Positions 46,501 through 57,899 of a stretch of 64,000 bases of DNA are shown piece after piece; position 1 is the first letter of the stretch; every line of letters begins with the position of its first letter. A program made the translations under genes and the position numbers. Below the pieces are notes generated by a model. It did no database searches, was not told where the DNA came from, and was given only the letters and a program-made list of their open reading frames with translations. The stretch lies in the NCBI GenBank assembly GCA_025200525.1, contig CM045763.1, forward strand, positions 59,041,530 to 59,105,529. Reading direction: 5' to 3'. The stretch comes from Camellia lanceoleosa. Taxonomy: Eukaryota; Streptophyta; Magnoliopsida; Ericales; Theaceae.

Positions 46501-47241
46501 CTAGATAAGTTTTATGCTTTAGCATACTTGCATGAGTGTGATTGCCATATTACCATGTTTCACATGCTTACCATGAGGCTATATGCTTAAATGCTAAACT
46601 GCATGAATGTCTATGGATGGAAGCTTTGTTGTTTGAATTGGAACAGTTCAAACGAATGTATGTTTTAAGCTCACTTTGCAAAGTGGCAAATCATGTTTTA
46701 AGCCCACTTGAGGGTGGCAAATTCAAACAATTTTCAAAAACAAACATAAAGTTGAGTTGTTCCAATTCTCGCAATTTTAGTCTATACTTGATTGTGTGCG
46801 CGTCATATAGTAATGTTAGCTAAATAACCGGAATAAGAATGCATAATGTTTATAAAATGACATATCATGATAGTAGAGGCCGGTCTTTGATCGGGCGAGC
46901 GGGGGTGCTCATTTTAGGACCTTCCCCTCTTGTACCCAAGTTCTCGAGCCAAGGCAACTTTGGTGATGATTGACACGTGGCCTTTGGCACAAGTTAGGAT
47001 TTCCTAAATTTTTTAAAAAATAAAATATTTAGGTGGCGACTCTATAATCTGGAAAAGCAGTCCAATTTTGGCATTATTTGATTTAAATCAATTTTCCAAA
47101 AAGATTTGCCGAATTGGACTCTTTGGTGTTTTTCAGTTTCACATTGCACTTTGTGAAATTAGATTCAGAACTGTGATAAGAGTCCCAACTATAGGACCAG
47201 TTTGAGCTCTCCGAAAGGGGGCTCGAAAAAGTCGAGCTACA
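43531..47241 (+). mobile_element. 5' LTR of a Tat/Ogre-type retrotransposon (about 3.7 kb)
   Basis: Proposed boundaries TGTAAACACC at 43531 and GTCGAGCTACA at 47241 (TGTA..TACA). A primer-binding site follows five bases later. 'TTCTATATATAGGGGA' near 43903 is a plausible TATA box. The 3' part (46540-47200) is related in sequence to 61730-62330 (same strand) and to 63130-64000 (opposite strand), which supports an LTR identity. Very long LTRs are usual for the Tat lineage. The left boundary is inferred from the TG and alignment to the second LTR start; no target duplication was found. Confidence 0.65.
44475..45000. repeat. Degenerate tandem duplication inside the LTR
   Basis: 'CAGCTCTATTTTGGGCTG ... 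TAGTGCAAATGGCTTCAC ... AAACATGCTTTGC' near 44540-44645 recurs as 'TAGCTCTGTTTTGAGCTG ... TAATGCAATCTCTTTCAC ... AAACATGAATTGC' near 44846-44955, about 306 bp apart. Confidence 0.65.
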
Positions 47242-47246
47242 GTTTC

Positions 47247-47264
47247 TGGCGACTCTGCTGGGGA
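47247..47264 (+). other. Primer-binding site TGGCGACTCTGCTGGGGA
   Basis: Begins TGG five bases after the proposed LTR end. This sequence is the type found directly after the 5' LTR of Ogre/Tat elements, where a tRNA 3' end primes minus-strand DNA synthesis. Confidence 0.7.
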
Positions 47265-47829
47265 TTTAGAGAATTTGACTCGAACTCATGATATATTGTT
47301 TTATCTTCACTTATGTGTTTCTTTGCATTTGCATTTTCATTGGTGCGCTTAAGTCATAGTGTTTGCCATCTGCTATTCCTGAGCAGTTTACCAGAGGCTT
47401 GCTTGGGAAAGCTTGCCAAAAGGCTGACCGGTTGCGGGCTTTGCCACGATGAGAACACAACCCTTGGATCTGGACTATCGCTGTACCGTTTGATCATCCT
47501 TTCACTTCTCGGTGTTAGGTGTGAGAGGTATATTAGGTGGTCTTGCTGAGATACCCTTTTTGACCAATCGATCTAGTTGCATATCGGAAGCCTTAGAGAC
47601 TGTTCCAAACTAGGACAAGTTGCTCACCCGAATGCAAGATTGTTTGAAACCGCTTGTTTGCATAGTGAATCCCTAGCTCCTGACGAGAATAGGACAGGAT
47701 AACCCTACCCCATCATAGGGGTGTTTTGTAATTGTGTGTTGTCTCTGTCTAAGCCGAGGTGCTGTGCGTTTTCTAATTTTTGTTTCTTTTGCTTTATTTT
47801 TCTTTTTGCAAGGTAGTGTTTCACAATTG

Positions 47830-49790
47830 CTTCAGATGAGGCAGTTACCTCCCGAGCACTCTTGACTCGAGTAAGGCAGATTTATCGATCTGAGGATCTT
47901 ATTAGAGGACAACCAATGTTTGTTTCGCTACCCCCGGTTACCAGACGGATGAGAGTTAGGCATAGCTCACCAGATCAGTAGTCGCCAATTCAGCAATTAC
48001 TAACTACTTCACCTGTGCTCAGTCAAACCCAATTATCTGCTTCAACTTCAGAAATGGAGGGCACACCAGTTCTGATACATAAGAACCCCTCAGTCAACAT
48101 GGAGGATATGATGCGCCAACTTCAACAGACTATCGAGAATATGCAGTTGAATGCTGCCCGCCAATCAAAAATTGCAGCCAAATAGTCGAAGTTGATTGCT
48201 AGGCTACAAGAATAACAACAAGAATAAGCAATGCCAGATCCCATCGACCTCCTGCAAACATTCCAGTACCCAGAGCTCTTGCTCCCACAGCCAATGTCCA
48301 GGAAAATGCAGACGTCCCAGTGGATCCAATTCCACTCCAGACTTCCGAAGCACCGGTTTACCCAATAGAGGCATCGTTTGAGTTTGAGGTCGAACCTACT
48401 GCGTTAAAAGTGAGCAAGCTTGAGAAGCTTTTCAAACGAGCTCAGGGTGTCAATTCGATCCCAGATATAGAAGATGGCTATACTGATGCAATGGTGACCT
48501 TGCCAGATAGGTTTAGAATGCCACATATAAACCGCTTTGATGGCTCGAGTGATCCTATAGTCCACTTGCGACTATTTTCAGACATTCTACGGCCGATGGG
48601 CCTAACTAGACTGCAGAAGTTATCTCTCTTTGGCCGGACCTTTTCAGGTATCGCGGCCATTTGGTATGCTAAGTTGGAAGATTCCGTGAAGAGTAGTTAG
48701 GAACAGATGGTTAAGGCCTTTATTACCCAATATTCCTATAACACTCAAATCGAGGTCACAACTCGTGATCTCGAAGCAACTCATCAAAAGTCGAAGGAGG
48801 GCTTCTCCGATTTCGTCACTCGGTGGAGGGCCAAAGCCTCCATGATGACGACCCAGCTAGTTGAAAAGGACTAGATCAAAACGGTCGTCCGCAATCTGCA
48901 ACCGAGGCTGCTACAGAAGATGATAGTCTTACCTTTGCCTACATTTGCTGACCTCCATGAAATAGGGGTACAGATAGAGGATGCGATGAAATAGGGTCTA
49001 ATAGACCATGAGAAGGAGCAGCCCAAAAGGGCTTTTACATGCAGTTCAAATGCGGCTACGAGTAGTAATGCAGCTGCAAGGACTTCTGATGTTGGTATGG
49101 TCACCACCACACCGAAAATAGCCACCCCCTTTGTCGGTACATCCGAAACTACCTCACAACCTGCAAAGCACCAACCCCGAGACTAGAGGGTTTTCACCCC
49201 ACTCTACGTGTCTCTGTCTGTGGCCTTGAGGGTTCTAATCAAAAAGGGGCATCTGAAGCCCCTAGAGTCGCGCCCATTGCCTAATCCCCTCCCTCCTACA
49301 CATAACCCGGCCAAGTGTTTCACCTTCCACCAGCAACATGGTCATGATACCGACCTATGCTTTAGACTCCGTCATGAGATTCAAGATCTCATTGACAACA
49401 AAGTGATAGTGCCTCCTCAAAAGCGTAATGTCATTACAAATCCTCTCCCACCACACAACCAAACCCCTCCACCAAGGCAAATAAATCTTATCCAAACACT
49501 GGCCGTCCTGTATGACCCTAGTATATACATCACCCCCTCCCACCTACCTAAGCCGGCACTGCTCATCCTAAAAAGCATAAACTTGTGTATGATGAGCGCA
49601 TCCATATCCCAACCCGAACCTGTGGTAGTGGCTGTGGTAGAAGAAAGCATGCCTGAGGGCTCCGTGAGCTTAACTGAAGAGGAATACAACCTGTGTTGCT
49701 ACATTATGCCAACCAGTCAGGCCAGACCAGTGGTGGAATTGCCGACGGGAATGGAGGTTAATGTAGTCTGGGAGGACGGACCAAGCTAGG
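47830..49790 (+). pseudogene. Tat-type gag remnant
   Basis: N-terminal glutamine-rich helix ('MMRQLQQTIENMQ') with TAG/TAA at three expected Gln codons near 48184-48230, then a frame break near 48236. Retrotransposon gag core: 'LPDRFRMPHINRFDGSSDPIVHL', continued as 'FGRTFSGIAAIWYAKL', near 48500-48690, then TAG at 48698. Further TAGs lie at 48872, 48992 and 49184. Near 49310-49400 is the zinc-finger-like 'CFTFHQQHGHDTDLCFRLRHE' (split here: C..H..H....C spacing), typical of Tat gag. TAG at 49787. Confidence 0.82.
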
Positions 49791-49849
49791 GACTAAATAA
49801 CTTAGCCGAGCTAGAGGAGGACATCAGTAACCTTCAGTTCTTCGATGAA

Positions 49850-51491
49850 CAAGATTTGAGGAATGTACAGATTGGCTGGTTTGATGTGAACGGATCAACG
49901 GATAATACGGAGTGGCTCAGCGATGAACCGGATGTTGATGAGGGGTCTCAACCAAAGCAGGAACAGCTAGAAACGGGAATTGCTGCAATGGCCAGAACGG
50001 TCGACGACAATAAAGAGTTACCGGAAAGCGTCGGTACTAAGAATTGTGCTAAAGAGTTAAGCAGTGTTAGTATAATCGATACAGAACCGAAGGTCGCGCT
50101 GAAGCAGTTCGAGCATGAAGGAACTAAGAATGATCAGAAGGCTAGAAAAGCCAAAAGCCCTGCGGGGGTTGACTGTGTTGTGGATGCGAGAATACTTACA
50201 ACGAAACCGAACAGTTGCTTGTCGGTTGCCAGAAGAATGTGGTGGAAAGATGATGATTTACATCTTGCCCACACAGATGAAGATTGTGGACAGAAATTGC
50301 CAGATGATACTTGGTATTCCGAAAAAGTGGATCACATGACTCGGTGGAGGGTGGTATTTTAAGCCCCCATACCTGGACCAACCCAAAGCATCTGGGAAAG
50401 ATAAGGAGACAGAAAAGTAGGAGAAACTGCTAGAAGAAAAAGCTGTATTGAAGCAGCTAAAGAAGATTCAAGCAGACATATCCATTTGGTGATTGCTCAT
50501 GGCTTCACAGTGCATGCAAGCCATCCTATCAGCAATGGATAAGGCTAAGTTCTCTATCGACATAACCCCCGAGTAGTTAGTGGGACTGGTTTTCCCAGGA
50601 GAGGCTTCGCTGACTTTAACCTTTACAGATAAGGAATTGTCGCCTGAGGGCTCTAAGCACAACAAGCCATTATACATCTCTATTGAATGTAAAGAGAAGT
50701 GGATACCAATCGTCTTGGTTGATACAGGGTCTGCAATTAATGTGTGTCCGTCGCGTACGGCCTATGCTATTGGCTTTAAGCCAGCAGATTTTGTACCAAC
50801 GGCCCAGATGATTCGGGCTTATGACAATACAAGTTGGGAAGTGATGGGGACAGTTCGAATCAGAACCCCGATTGGCCCAGCACAACAGGACATTGAGTTC
50901 CATGTCTTTGATGTTCCGGTCACTTTTAACTTACTCCTTGGACAGTCGTGGTTGCACCAAGTGAAATATGTCTCTTCCACTCTCCATAAGATGTTGAAGT
51001 ACTCCCATGGGAAGGGGGTAGCTATTGTTTTTGAAAATTCTTCTATATATTCTCCTCCGGAAGTCACTACATCGGTACTGGAAATTGTACACGGCGATGA
51101 GGATGTCTTTTTGTCTTGGTTCGTCTTGGCTGAGGCCTGGGTAGTACAAGATATCCTGGCTATTGATGAGGGGTTGTACATCAGTGCTCAATTCATCTAC
51201 CTCATGAATAAGCTGCAACATATACCCTTAATGAGATTGGGAAGGAGCGACCGGAAGGGCGTTGCTGCATTGGCCGAAGTGCCACATAACCCTCATACCT
51301 TTGGTCTAGGTTACACACCTACCAAAGAGGACTGGGTAAGAAAAGGGAAGAAAATGGTAGGAAGAGCCAAAGCTAAGCAAAACGGGAAGCACTATGAGCT
51401 GGTGCATAGACCTATTCAAGGAACCCTAAATGGCCGCTTGTCTGGGAGGGGAAAGATTTCCCATTTTGCGACTTTCCTGAGCCATGGCTGA
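49850..51491 (+). pseudogene. Tat-type linker and aspartic protease remnant
   Basis: 49856-50365 is an acidic linker. It is followed by stops at 50370, 50418 and 50574. From 50580 an open 303-codon stretch contains the retropepsin core 'LVDTGSAINVCP' near 50720 and the flap/C-lobe motif 'LLGQSWLHQ' near 50935. The frame shifts near 51415 into a linker (51415-52183) interrupted by TAG at 51539. The protease would cut the Gag-Pol precursor, but no complete precursor is encoded. Confidence 0.8.
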
Positions 51492-52189
51492 ACTCTGAGA
51501 AGCGGCGTTTGCCCGGCTTTGAGATCTTCTTCGACCTATAGTTGCAAGGGGATGAAGTTGCAGAAGAACGGACTAACCTACTAGCTGAGGCTGAACAGAG
51601 TATAGAGGATGAGTCCAATGGTAGTGAACTTGAGCTGGGAGCAGCGTTGGTTTGTCTCCTCTCGGATCCTCAGATCAAACCGGAGAGCTTGGGGGATGAC
51701 TTCACCGTTTCCATGATTGGAGATCATTCGGCTGTGGACCCTTCCGGTAGTATTTTGGACGCATCTATTACATCCTCCCTCATTTGGCAGTTTGATGAGG
51801 ACTTTTTGTCCAGCAGTTCTGAATCAGGTAGTGAACTAGAATCTAATTCCACAAAGTCTGTGAAGTCAGAATTAGATTCCAGTTCTTCTACGTCAAAGTC
51901 CGGTATTCTTGGGGTTGATAACCCAGATGTCATTGTTTTGTTCAGGTCGTCTTTTTCCTTTTCTTTTAAGTTGGTTGTAACCGAGGAATTGGACGAGTTG
52001 GAAGTTGTGAATAAGAATGGTACCACTGCTGTTTCCGAGTACTTCTCTGTGCCACTCGTGTATTGCATTGGTCATGACTTTCAAAATTTTGATAAAAACG
52101 ATGAGGAAGGAATTCCTCTAGTTTTAAAACATTTGATTGATCGAGAGGAGGAGAGGTTTGTAAAACCCCTAGTTAACAATTAACGTGAG

Positions 52190-53650
52190 TACTGAGAAGG
52201 ATCCACGTCTGGTCCAGATTGGGTCCACGTTGTCTTCGGAGGAACGCGAGTGCTTAGTCACTTTATTAAAAAATTTCAAAGATGTTTTCGCGTGGTCCTA
52301 TGAAGATATGCCTAGAATCGATCCTGAGATTGTACAGCACTAGATCCCTCTTGACCCTGAGGCCCAACTCGTCAAGCAGAAGCTTCGGAGAATATGCCCG
52401 GATTTTGCTCTGAAAATCAAGGAAGAGGTCACCAAGCAGATAGATGTAGGGTTCTTGCTAGTATCTGAGTATCCTACTTGGTTGGCCAACATCGTTCCAG
52501 TACCGAAGAAAAATGGCAGGATTCGGGTGTGTGTGGATTTCAGAGATTTAAACAAAACTAGTCCGAAAGACAACTTTCCTCTACCGCACATCGACAAATT
52601 GGTAGACTTCACCGCAGGCCATGTGTTGCTCTATATTTATGGATGGATTTTCTGGGTACAACCAGATCTTGATGGCACCTGAGGATAGGGAAAAGACTAG
52701 CTTCACCACGCCCTGGGGAACCCATCGCTGTGGTGATGCCGTTCGTCCTAAAAATGTCACTACTTATCAATGGGATGCAACCACAATCTTGCATGATATG
52801 ATCCATAAAGAGGTTGAGGTTTACATGGACGACATGATTGTCAAGTCCAAGGAAAGCAAAGGGCCACTACACCGCCTTGAAGAAATTTTTCCAACGGATC
52901 AGAGAATATCGGTTGCGACTAAATTCACAGAAGTGCACTTTTGGTGTCACAGTAGGGAAGATGCTAAGGTTCTTGATTACACAGAGGGGCATTGAGGTTG
53001 ATCCTTCCAAAATCAAGGCCATCTTGGAAATGCCACCACCAAGGACTGAAAAAGAGATGCGAAGCCTTCTAGGTAAAGTGCAATTCATAAGACGGTTTAT
53101 TACAAAATTAACGTTGACTTGTGAACCACTATTTTGTCTCCTAAAGAAAGGAAAAAAATTCCAATGGGATGACCAATGCCAGGTTGCTTTTGAGTAGATC
53201 AAGCAAGATTCACAAAACCCACGTGTTGTCATCGCTAGAGTCAGAAGTTGATTTTGTACTTGTCAAGAACCGACAATAATTAATGGGTCAGATGCTTGCA
53301 CAGGAATCTGAGGATAGAGTGGAGAAGGCCATCTATTACCTGAGCAAGAAGATGCTGGAATATGAGACCCGTTACACTCCGCTGGAGAAGGCTTGTTTGG
53401 CCTTGATATGGGCTACCAGGAAGTTGAGGCACTACCTGTTAGCTCACTCTGTAATTCTGGTTTCGAGATTAGATCACATCAAATATCTCTTCGAGAAGCC
53501 AGCGCTTACGGGTAGGCTAGCCCATTGGTTGCTTCTTCTATCCGAATTTGATTTGAAGTATATGACTCGTAAGTCTGTCAAGGGGAAAGCGGTAGCGGAG
53601 TTCCTAGCCGACCACCCAATGAAGGGAGACGAAGTAGTAAAGTATTTGTT
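52190..53650 (+). pseudogene. Tat-type reverse transcriptase and RNase H remnant
   Basis: RT: 'VPVPKKNGRIRVCVDFRDLN' followed by 'PLPHIDKLVD' near 52495-52610. A frame break near 52630 precedes 'FMDGFSGYNQILM', and two shifts lie between 52720 and 52780. The active site 'VYMDDMIVKS' is at about 52820. The connection has 'FLITQRGIEVDPSKIKAI' and 'GKVQFIRRFI', then TAG at 53195. RNase H: 'YYLSKKMLEYETRYTPLEKACLA' split in two by my reading, then 'HYLLAH' and 'EFLADHP', 53330-53620. Several frames are needed; non-functional. Confidence 0.83.
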
Positions 53651-53679
53651 CCCAGATGAGGCCATTCTGCAAGTTGAAG

Positions 53680-54113
53680 AAGAGATTTGGACCATGTATT
53701 TTGATGGAACGTCTAACTAGTACGGTTATGGGATAGAGGTGTTGCTGATAACACTTGACAATTCCCACATACCTTTAGCTTTCAAACTCCGGTTCAAGGT
53801 ATCAAACAACGAAGCAGAATACGAGGCATGTATCACTGGCTTGGAAGCCGCCCTAGAACTAGGGGCAAAACGGTTGGACGTCATTGGGGACTCAAACCTG
53901 GTTGTGTCTTAAGCGAAAGAAGATTAGAAGGTGAAAAAAGAAAGGATGAAAATCTATCAGCAAACCCTGGACGTTCTGATTCCCAGGTTTGAGAGGTTAA
54001 CTTTCACGTATCTGTTAAGAGAGAACAACAGGTTTGCTGACACTTTATCAACTCTATTTTCCATGATAGACGTCCCTTTGGGAGTCCGGATGCTTCTAAT
54101 CATTATTGAATAG
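53680..54113 (+). pseudogene. Second (archaeal-type) RNase H domain, hallmark of the Tat lineage
   Basis: 'TMYFDGTSN' (first catalytic Asp), then TAG at 53718. Next come 'NNEAEYEACITGLEAAL' (catalytic Glu) and 'LDVIGDSNLVVS' (catalytic Asp), with TAA at 53910 and TAG at 53925. 'LRENNRFADTLSTL' holds the final Asp. The presence of a second RNase H between the first one and the integrase is specific to Tat-type Ty3/gypsy elements. Confidence 0.82.
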
Positions 54114-54289
54114 AGATATGTGCCTGTCTATGAGTTGATCGCTGCGATAGATGAAGTACAAGATTAGAACCCCTCGTATCATGATATTTGGAACTTCTTG
54201 AAAAATGAGGCTTATCCACTAGAGGCAAATGCCAAAGATAAAAGGACAATACGGCGAATGGCTGCTCAGTTTATCATCTGTGGAGGTAA

Positions 54290-55390
54290 ATTGTACAAAC
54301 GAGGCCATCTAGGAATGCACTAGTTGTGCGTTGATGCAGAAGAGTCGAAGCACTTAACGGACGCCATCCACGGAAGAGAGTACGGATCACACATGAGTAG
54401 AGTGATGCTAGCTCGGAAAATTCTTAAGCAGGGTTACTACTGGTTAACCATAGAGGAGGATTGTATTAGTTTTGTTCGGCGATGCCACAAATGCCAAATT
54501 CATGCAAATCGCATGAATATCCCGCCGTCAAAGTTGTACAACATGACTTCACTATGGCCATTTTCAGTCTGGGGAATTGATGTTATTGGGGCAGTTACTC
54601 TGAAGAGTCAAATGGGCATGAGTATATCTTGGTGGCAATAGACTATTTTACAAAGTAGGTTGAGGCCCAATCCTATGCAGTGCTGAAAGCGTCGCATGTA
54701 GCCATGTTTATCAGGAATAATATCATTTGTCGTTATGGGGTCCCGAATGAGATCATTTCGGACAATGGTTCCCACTTCAAGAAAGAAGTGATATTGTTGG
54801 AGAAATACAACGTGGCTTTTCATAAGTCATCTATATATCGGCCGCAAACCAACAGAGCTGTTGAGGCCGCCAACAAGAACATCAAGCACATTCTACAGAA
54901 GATGGTGGAAACCTCAGGACCGCCGCATAAGTTGCCATTTGCTCTTTGGGGCTAGAAGACATCAATTCGAACATCTACTGGGGCAACTCCGTATTCTCTA
55001 GTTTATGGGATGGAAGCTGTTCTGCCGATTAAAGTTGAGGTTTCGTCACTGTGGGTTATGGTTGAGTGCCAGATAGCAGAAGTAGATTGGCAGCAGAACT
55101 GGTTCGAAGAACTAATGTTGTTCGACGAGAGAAGGCTGAAAGCACTGTACCCTGTCCAAAGTTATTAACGCAGAATTGCCAGGGCTTTCAACAAGAAAGT
55201 TAAGTCCAGGAATCTGAAAGAATGGGATTTGGTTCTCAAAGACAACCAAGCTCCCATCCATGACCCTAGGGGCAAGTTCAAACCTACTTGGAGAGCTCGC
55301 AAGGTTGAAAACCCGGAAATGGTGGCATTGGTAAAAGTTAGAGCGCAAAAGGAGAGTGTTAATACCCGAGTGAACCTAAACCAAACTACG
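54290..55390 (+). pseudogene. Tat-type integrase remnant
   Basis: HHCC zinc-binding region: 'HLTDAIHGREYGSHM' and 'RRCHKCQIH' near 54350-54500. Catalytic core: 'VWGIDVIG' (D) near 54570, a frame break near 54610, 'ISDNGSHFK' (D) near 54760 and 'AVEAANKNIK' (E) near 54860, so all three DDE residues are still recognisable. TAGs at 54655 and 54953, TAA near 55167. The C-terminal part ends near 55390 with 'NLKEWDLVLKDN' and 'KFKPTWRARKV'. Confidence 0.83.
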
Positions 55391-55868
55391 TAAGGCTTGA
55401 TTCCCATCTTCGGGATACATAGGCAACTTCATTTTGAAGTCTAGCCATAAACACTTCCAAATCAACTGTGTCTATGAGATTGTTTTGGTCATCTTTGTCT
55501 TTTCTGCATCCAAGAGTTCGGTTATGGTCTTCACTATGAGAGCTGATTCTGATCTTGGTATGGGTAACTTTTCGTTTGCTGGATTCGGGGTTGTACATCT
55601 CAAGGATAGATTTCGGGTGTGTCCAGTTGTGATCTTTATCGAAAATGGTTTTGAAAAGTTTTAATAAAATTTTGTTCAAATTAATCTTTTTACAACTTAG
55701 ACCATTTTTGGACCAAACAGAAAATTTTCAATGCCCACAATTTCAATTTCATTGATTTCAATACAAAGTTCTCTAACTCGGGATACAAATCAAAGTTGCT
55801 TTTTTATTACATTCAAAAGGAAAACTTGAAAGTACAAATTAAAGCAATAAACTTGGGGCATCGATGAG

Positions 55869-57150
55869 TCAGGTGTTCCTGTGTCCCCTCCCAGAGCTTG
55901 TGGAAGCTTTAGATGCTAAAGTAGGTCCGATATGCACCTCATCTTCAAGCCAAACTATGCATTCGCTAGAAAGGGCGCAACTGAAATTGGGAGTGGGAGC
56001 TAGAAGTTCTCTTGTTCCCCATGTAGTGGGATATCGAGCTAGTTGTGAACCTCGGATTAGAAATGAAGCAGGGTACTCTACCCCATCTTCTGGGCAGGTC
56101 TGATCATGCCTAAACTGACGCCTGAACCGAAATGGAAAATAAAAGACACAGTGTGTCAAGCCAATCAACTGAATGCCAGGTTGCCAGGCCATGCTATAGC
56201 TTATCTCAGGCAGATCAAACCGAGGGCAATGCCAAGCAATGTCAACAGCAGACCTGTTGCACATCCAGTGGCACCACCACCCCTCGTTCGGGAAATCAAC
56301 TAGCTGTTGGCAAAAGAAATAGCCTCGTGCTGAATATGTAGGGCAAGAGTCCACTACTTGCAACCTGTCCATGAGCCATATATGGGGGGGGATGACAAAT
56401 AAGAGAGATTAAATAATATATAGGTGTATGTGGAGAGAAAAAGTGAGAAAAGGGTTTTGAGAGAAAAACAAAGCTCGAGGGCCGAGTGATGTGAGAAACA
56501 CATGCGAAACGGGGTGGGAAACATTACCTGCAAAAGTAGCGGACTCCCTGCCAATTTGGTTGTCTCTCGTCGGTGGAAGGCGTCTAAGCCCATCAAAGTC
56601 TCGGCCAATGCTAAGCCAATGCAGCTCTTGCCCTCTTTCAAGCCTTGGGCTACTTCAATCAAGTGAACGCTAGACTCTCCAAAGCTAGGGGCAAGCAGGA
56701 AATGAGCCAACATACACAAACAGAGGACATGCTACTGAAAACCTTGCCAAAGACGGTCACCGCGGTCACCGGCATCAGAAAACCGATGAATGAGACTAGG
56801 AATGTCTAGTTCTCTGTTGTGAACCAAAGATCAAGCATCGTGTAAAGTGAGCTCGCACATCCATTCTAAAGCCTGGACGTGGCTAAAATGAGACTGGGGT
56901 AGGATTTCCTCATCACGCCGGGATTCCATCAAAAGTTGGAATTCTTCGATTGTGGGGCATATCTCTTGTCCTCCAAAACTGAAAACATGTGTAGCCGAGT
57001 TCCAATATCTAGCTGCGGTGTGAAGGAACGAAAAACACAGTGGGGTACGACTCAGCAGGAATAGTGCATTTATCCCGAAACCTCATAAATTCACCTTTTC
57101 CGAGCCATCTAAAGTTACAATCCAAGTTGAGAGTTTTTTGGCGAAGAATG
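55869..57150 (-). pseudogene. Antisense open region downstream of pol (DUF7745-like)
   Basis: On the minus strand, opposite to gag-pol. Reading from about 57060: 'YWNSATHVFSFGGQEICPT' and 'IEEFQLLMESR', then 'HFLLAPSFGE' and 'LIEVAQGLKEGKSCIGLALAETL', and after a break 'CVFYFPFRFRRQF' and 'RYPTTWGTREL'. This pattern (W..xTHxFxFG.QE.CPT..EF) is what I know from plant DUF7745/mobile-domain-like proteins encoded by Tat elements. Antisense extra frames between pol and the 3' LTR are known in this lineage. It has at least two stops and frame breaks. Its role is unknown; family assignment is from memory and moderate. Confidence 0.55.
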
Positions 57151-57264
57151 GCTCCATTTATGGCAAAAACAGAGCCGGGATGAAAAAACTACAAAGTCCC
57201 AACTTTTGTAGAAGATAAGGTGCTGAGTGGAAGACAGGTGGCATCAATCTGGAGACTCCTTGCA

Positions 57265-57365
57265 TCAATGGCTGACCAGCCAGTTAAGGTGGCCGACCGG
57301 CCACCTTTAGCCGACCGGCCACTTTTGGTGGCTGACAGTCACCGCTAAGTGGCCGACAGTCCCTG
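57265..57365. repeat. Cluster of GGCCGACCGGCCAC-type repeats
   Basis: Four to five imperfect copies of a roughly 25-bp unit with GGCCGACCGGCCACTT core. The same motif family occurs inside the 5' LTR at 43742-43795 and 45638-45740. Confidence 0.75.
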
Positions 57366-57369
57366 TTTG

Positions 57370-57899
57370 TGCCTAACAGAATTCCTTTGGTCTTCCTGTG
57401 TGTTGAGAATGCTGAGAACCTGTGTTTTTGTTCTACTCTTAATGCATTCTACTGTTTTGTTTTAGTAGTTTTGCTAAGTCGCTCTCAAGTTTGTTTCAAT
57501 TTGTTTATCGAGTTGTTTCACTTTGTTTATCGAGTTGTTGTATTGCTTATTGAGTTGTATTTATATTGTTTTGCTTATCGGGTTGTTGCATTGATTCATC
57601 AAGTTGTTTTATTTTGTTTGTTATGTGTTGGTCGGTTCATTACCTGATTAAGTGAATGCCAAATACACTACTCATAGTTCAAAATCCCATTACTCTTGTT
57701 TTTATGTTGAATGGTGCAATGCGATGCTCAGAATATAAAATGCAACACTTTTTTTTTTGTTGTCAAAAAGCTGTTTTCATTCCAATCATGGTTTCCTTTT
57801 ACAAAGAGTACAAGTTTTTAAAGAAAATAAAACTACCTAAAGCTGTACAATGTGCTAACACTACTAGCAAAAAGAAACAAAGCAAAAACACATGAATCA
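57370..57899. other. No gene seen
   Basis: T-rich. 57490-57620 holds degenerate repeats of 'TTTATCGAGTTGTT'. Nothing coding. Confidence 0.5.

Noticed and set aside
43996..46823. Several 70-110-codon frames within 43.5-47.2 kb as host genes
   Set aside because: They overlap on both strands, show no domain, and lie inside the proposed LTR.
51542..52183. 214-codon open frame as an independent gene
   Set aside because: Its position between the protease and RT, in phase with the flanking frame apart from one TAG, makes it the Tat Gag-Pol linker.
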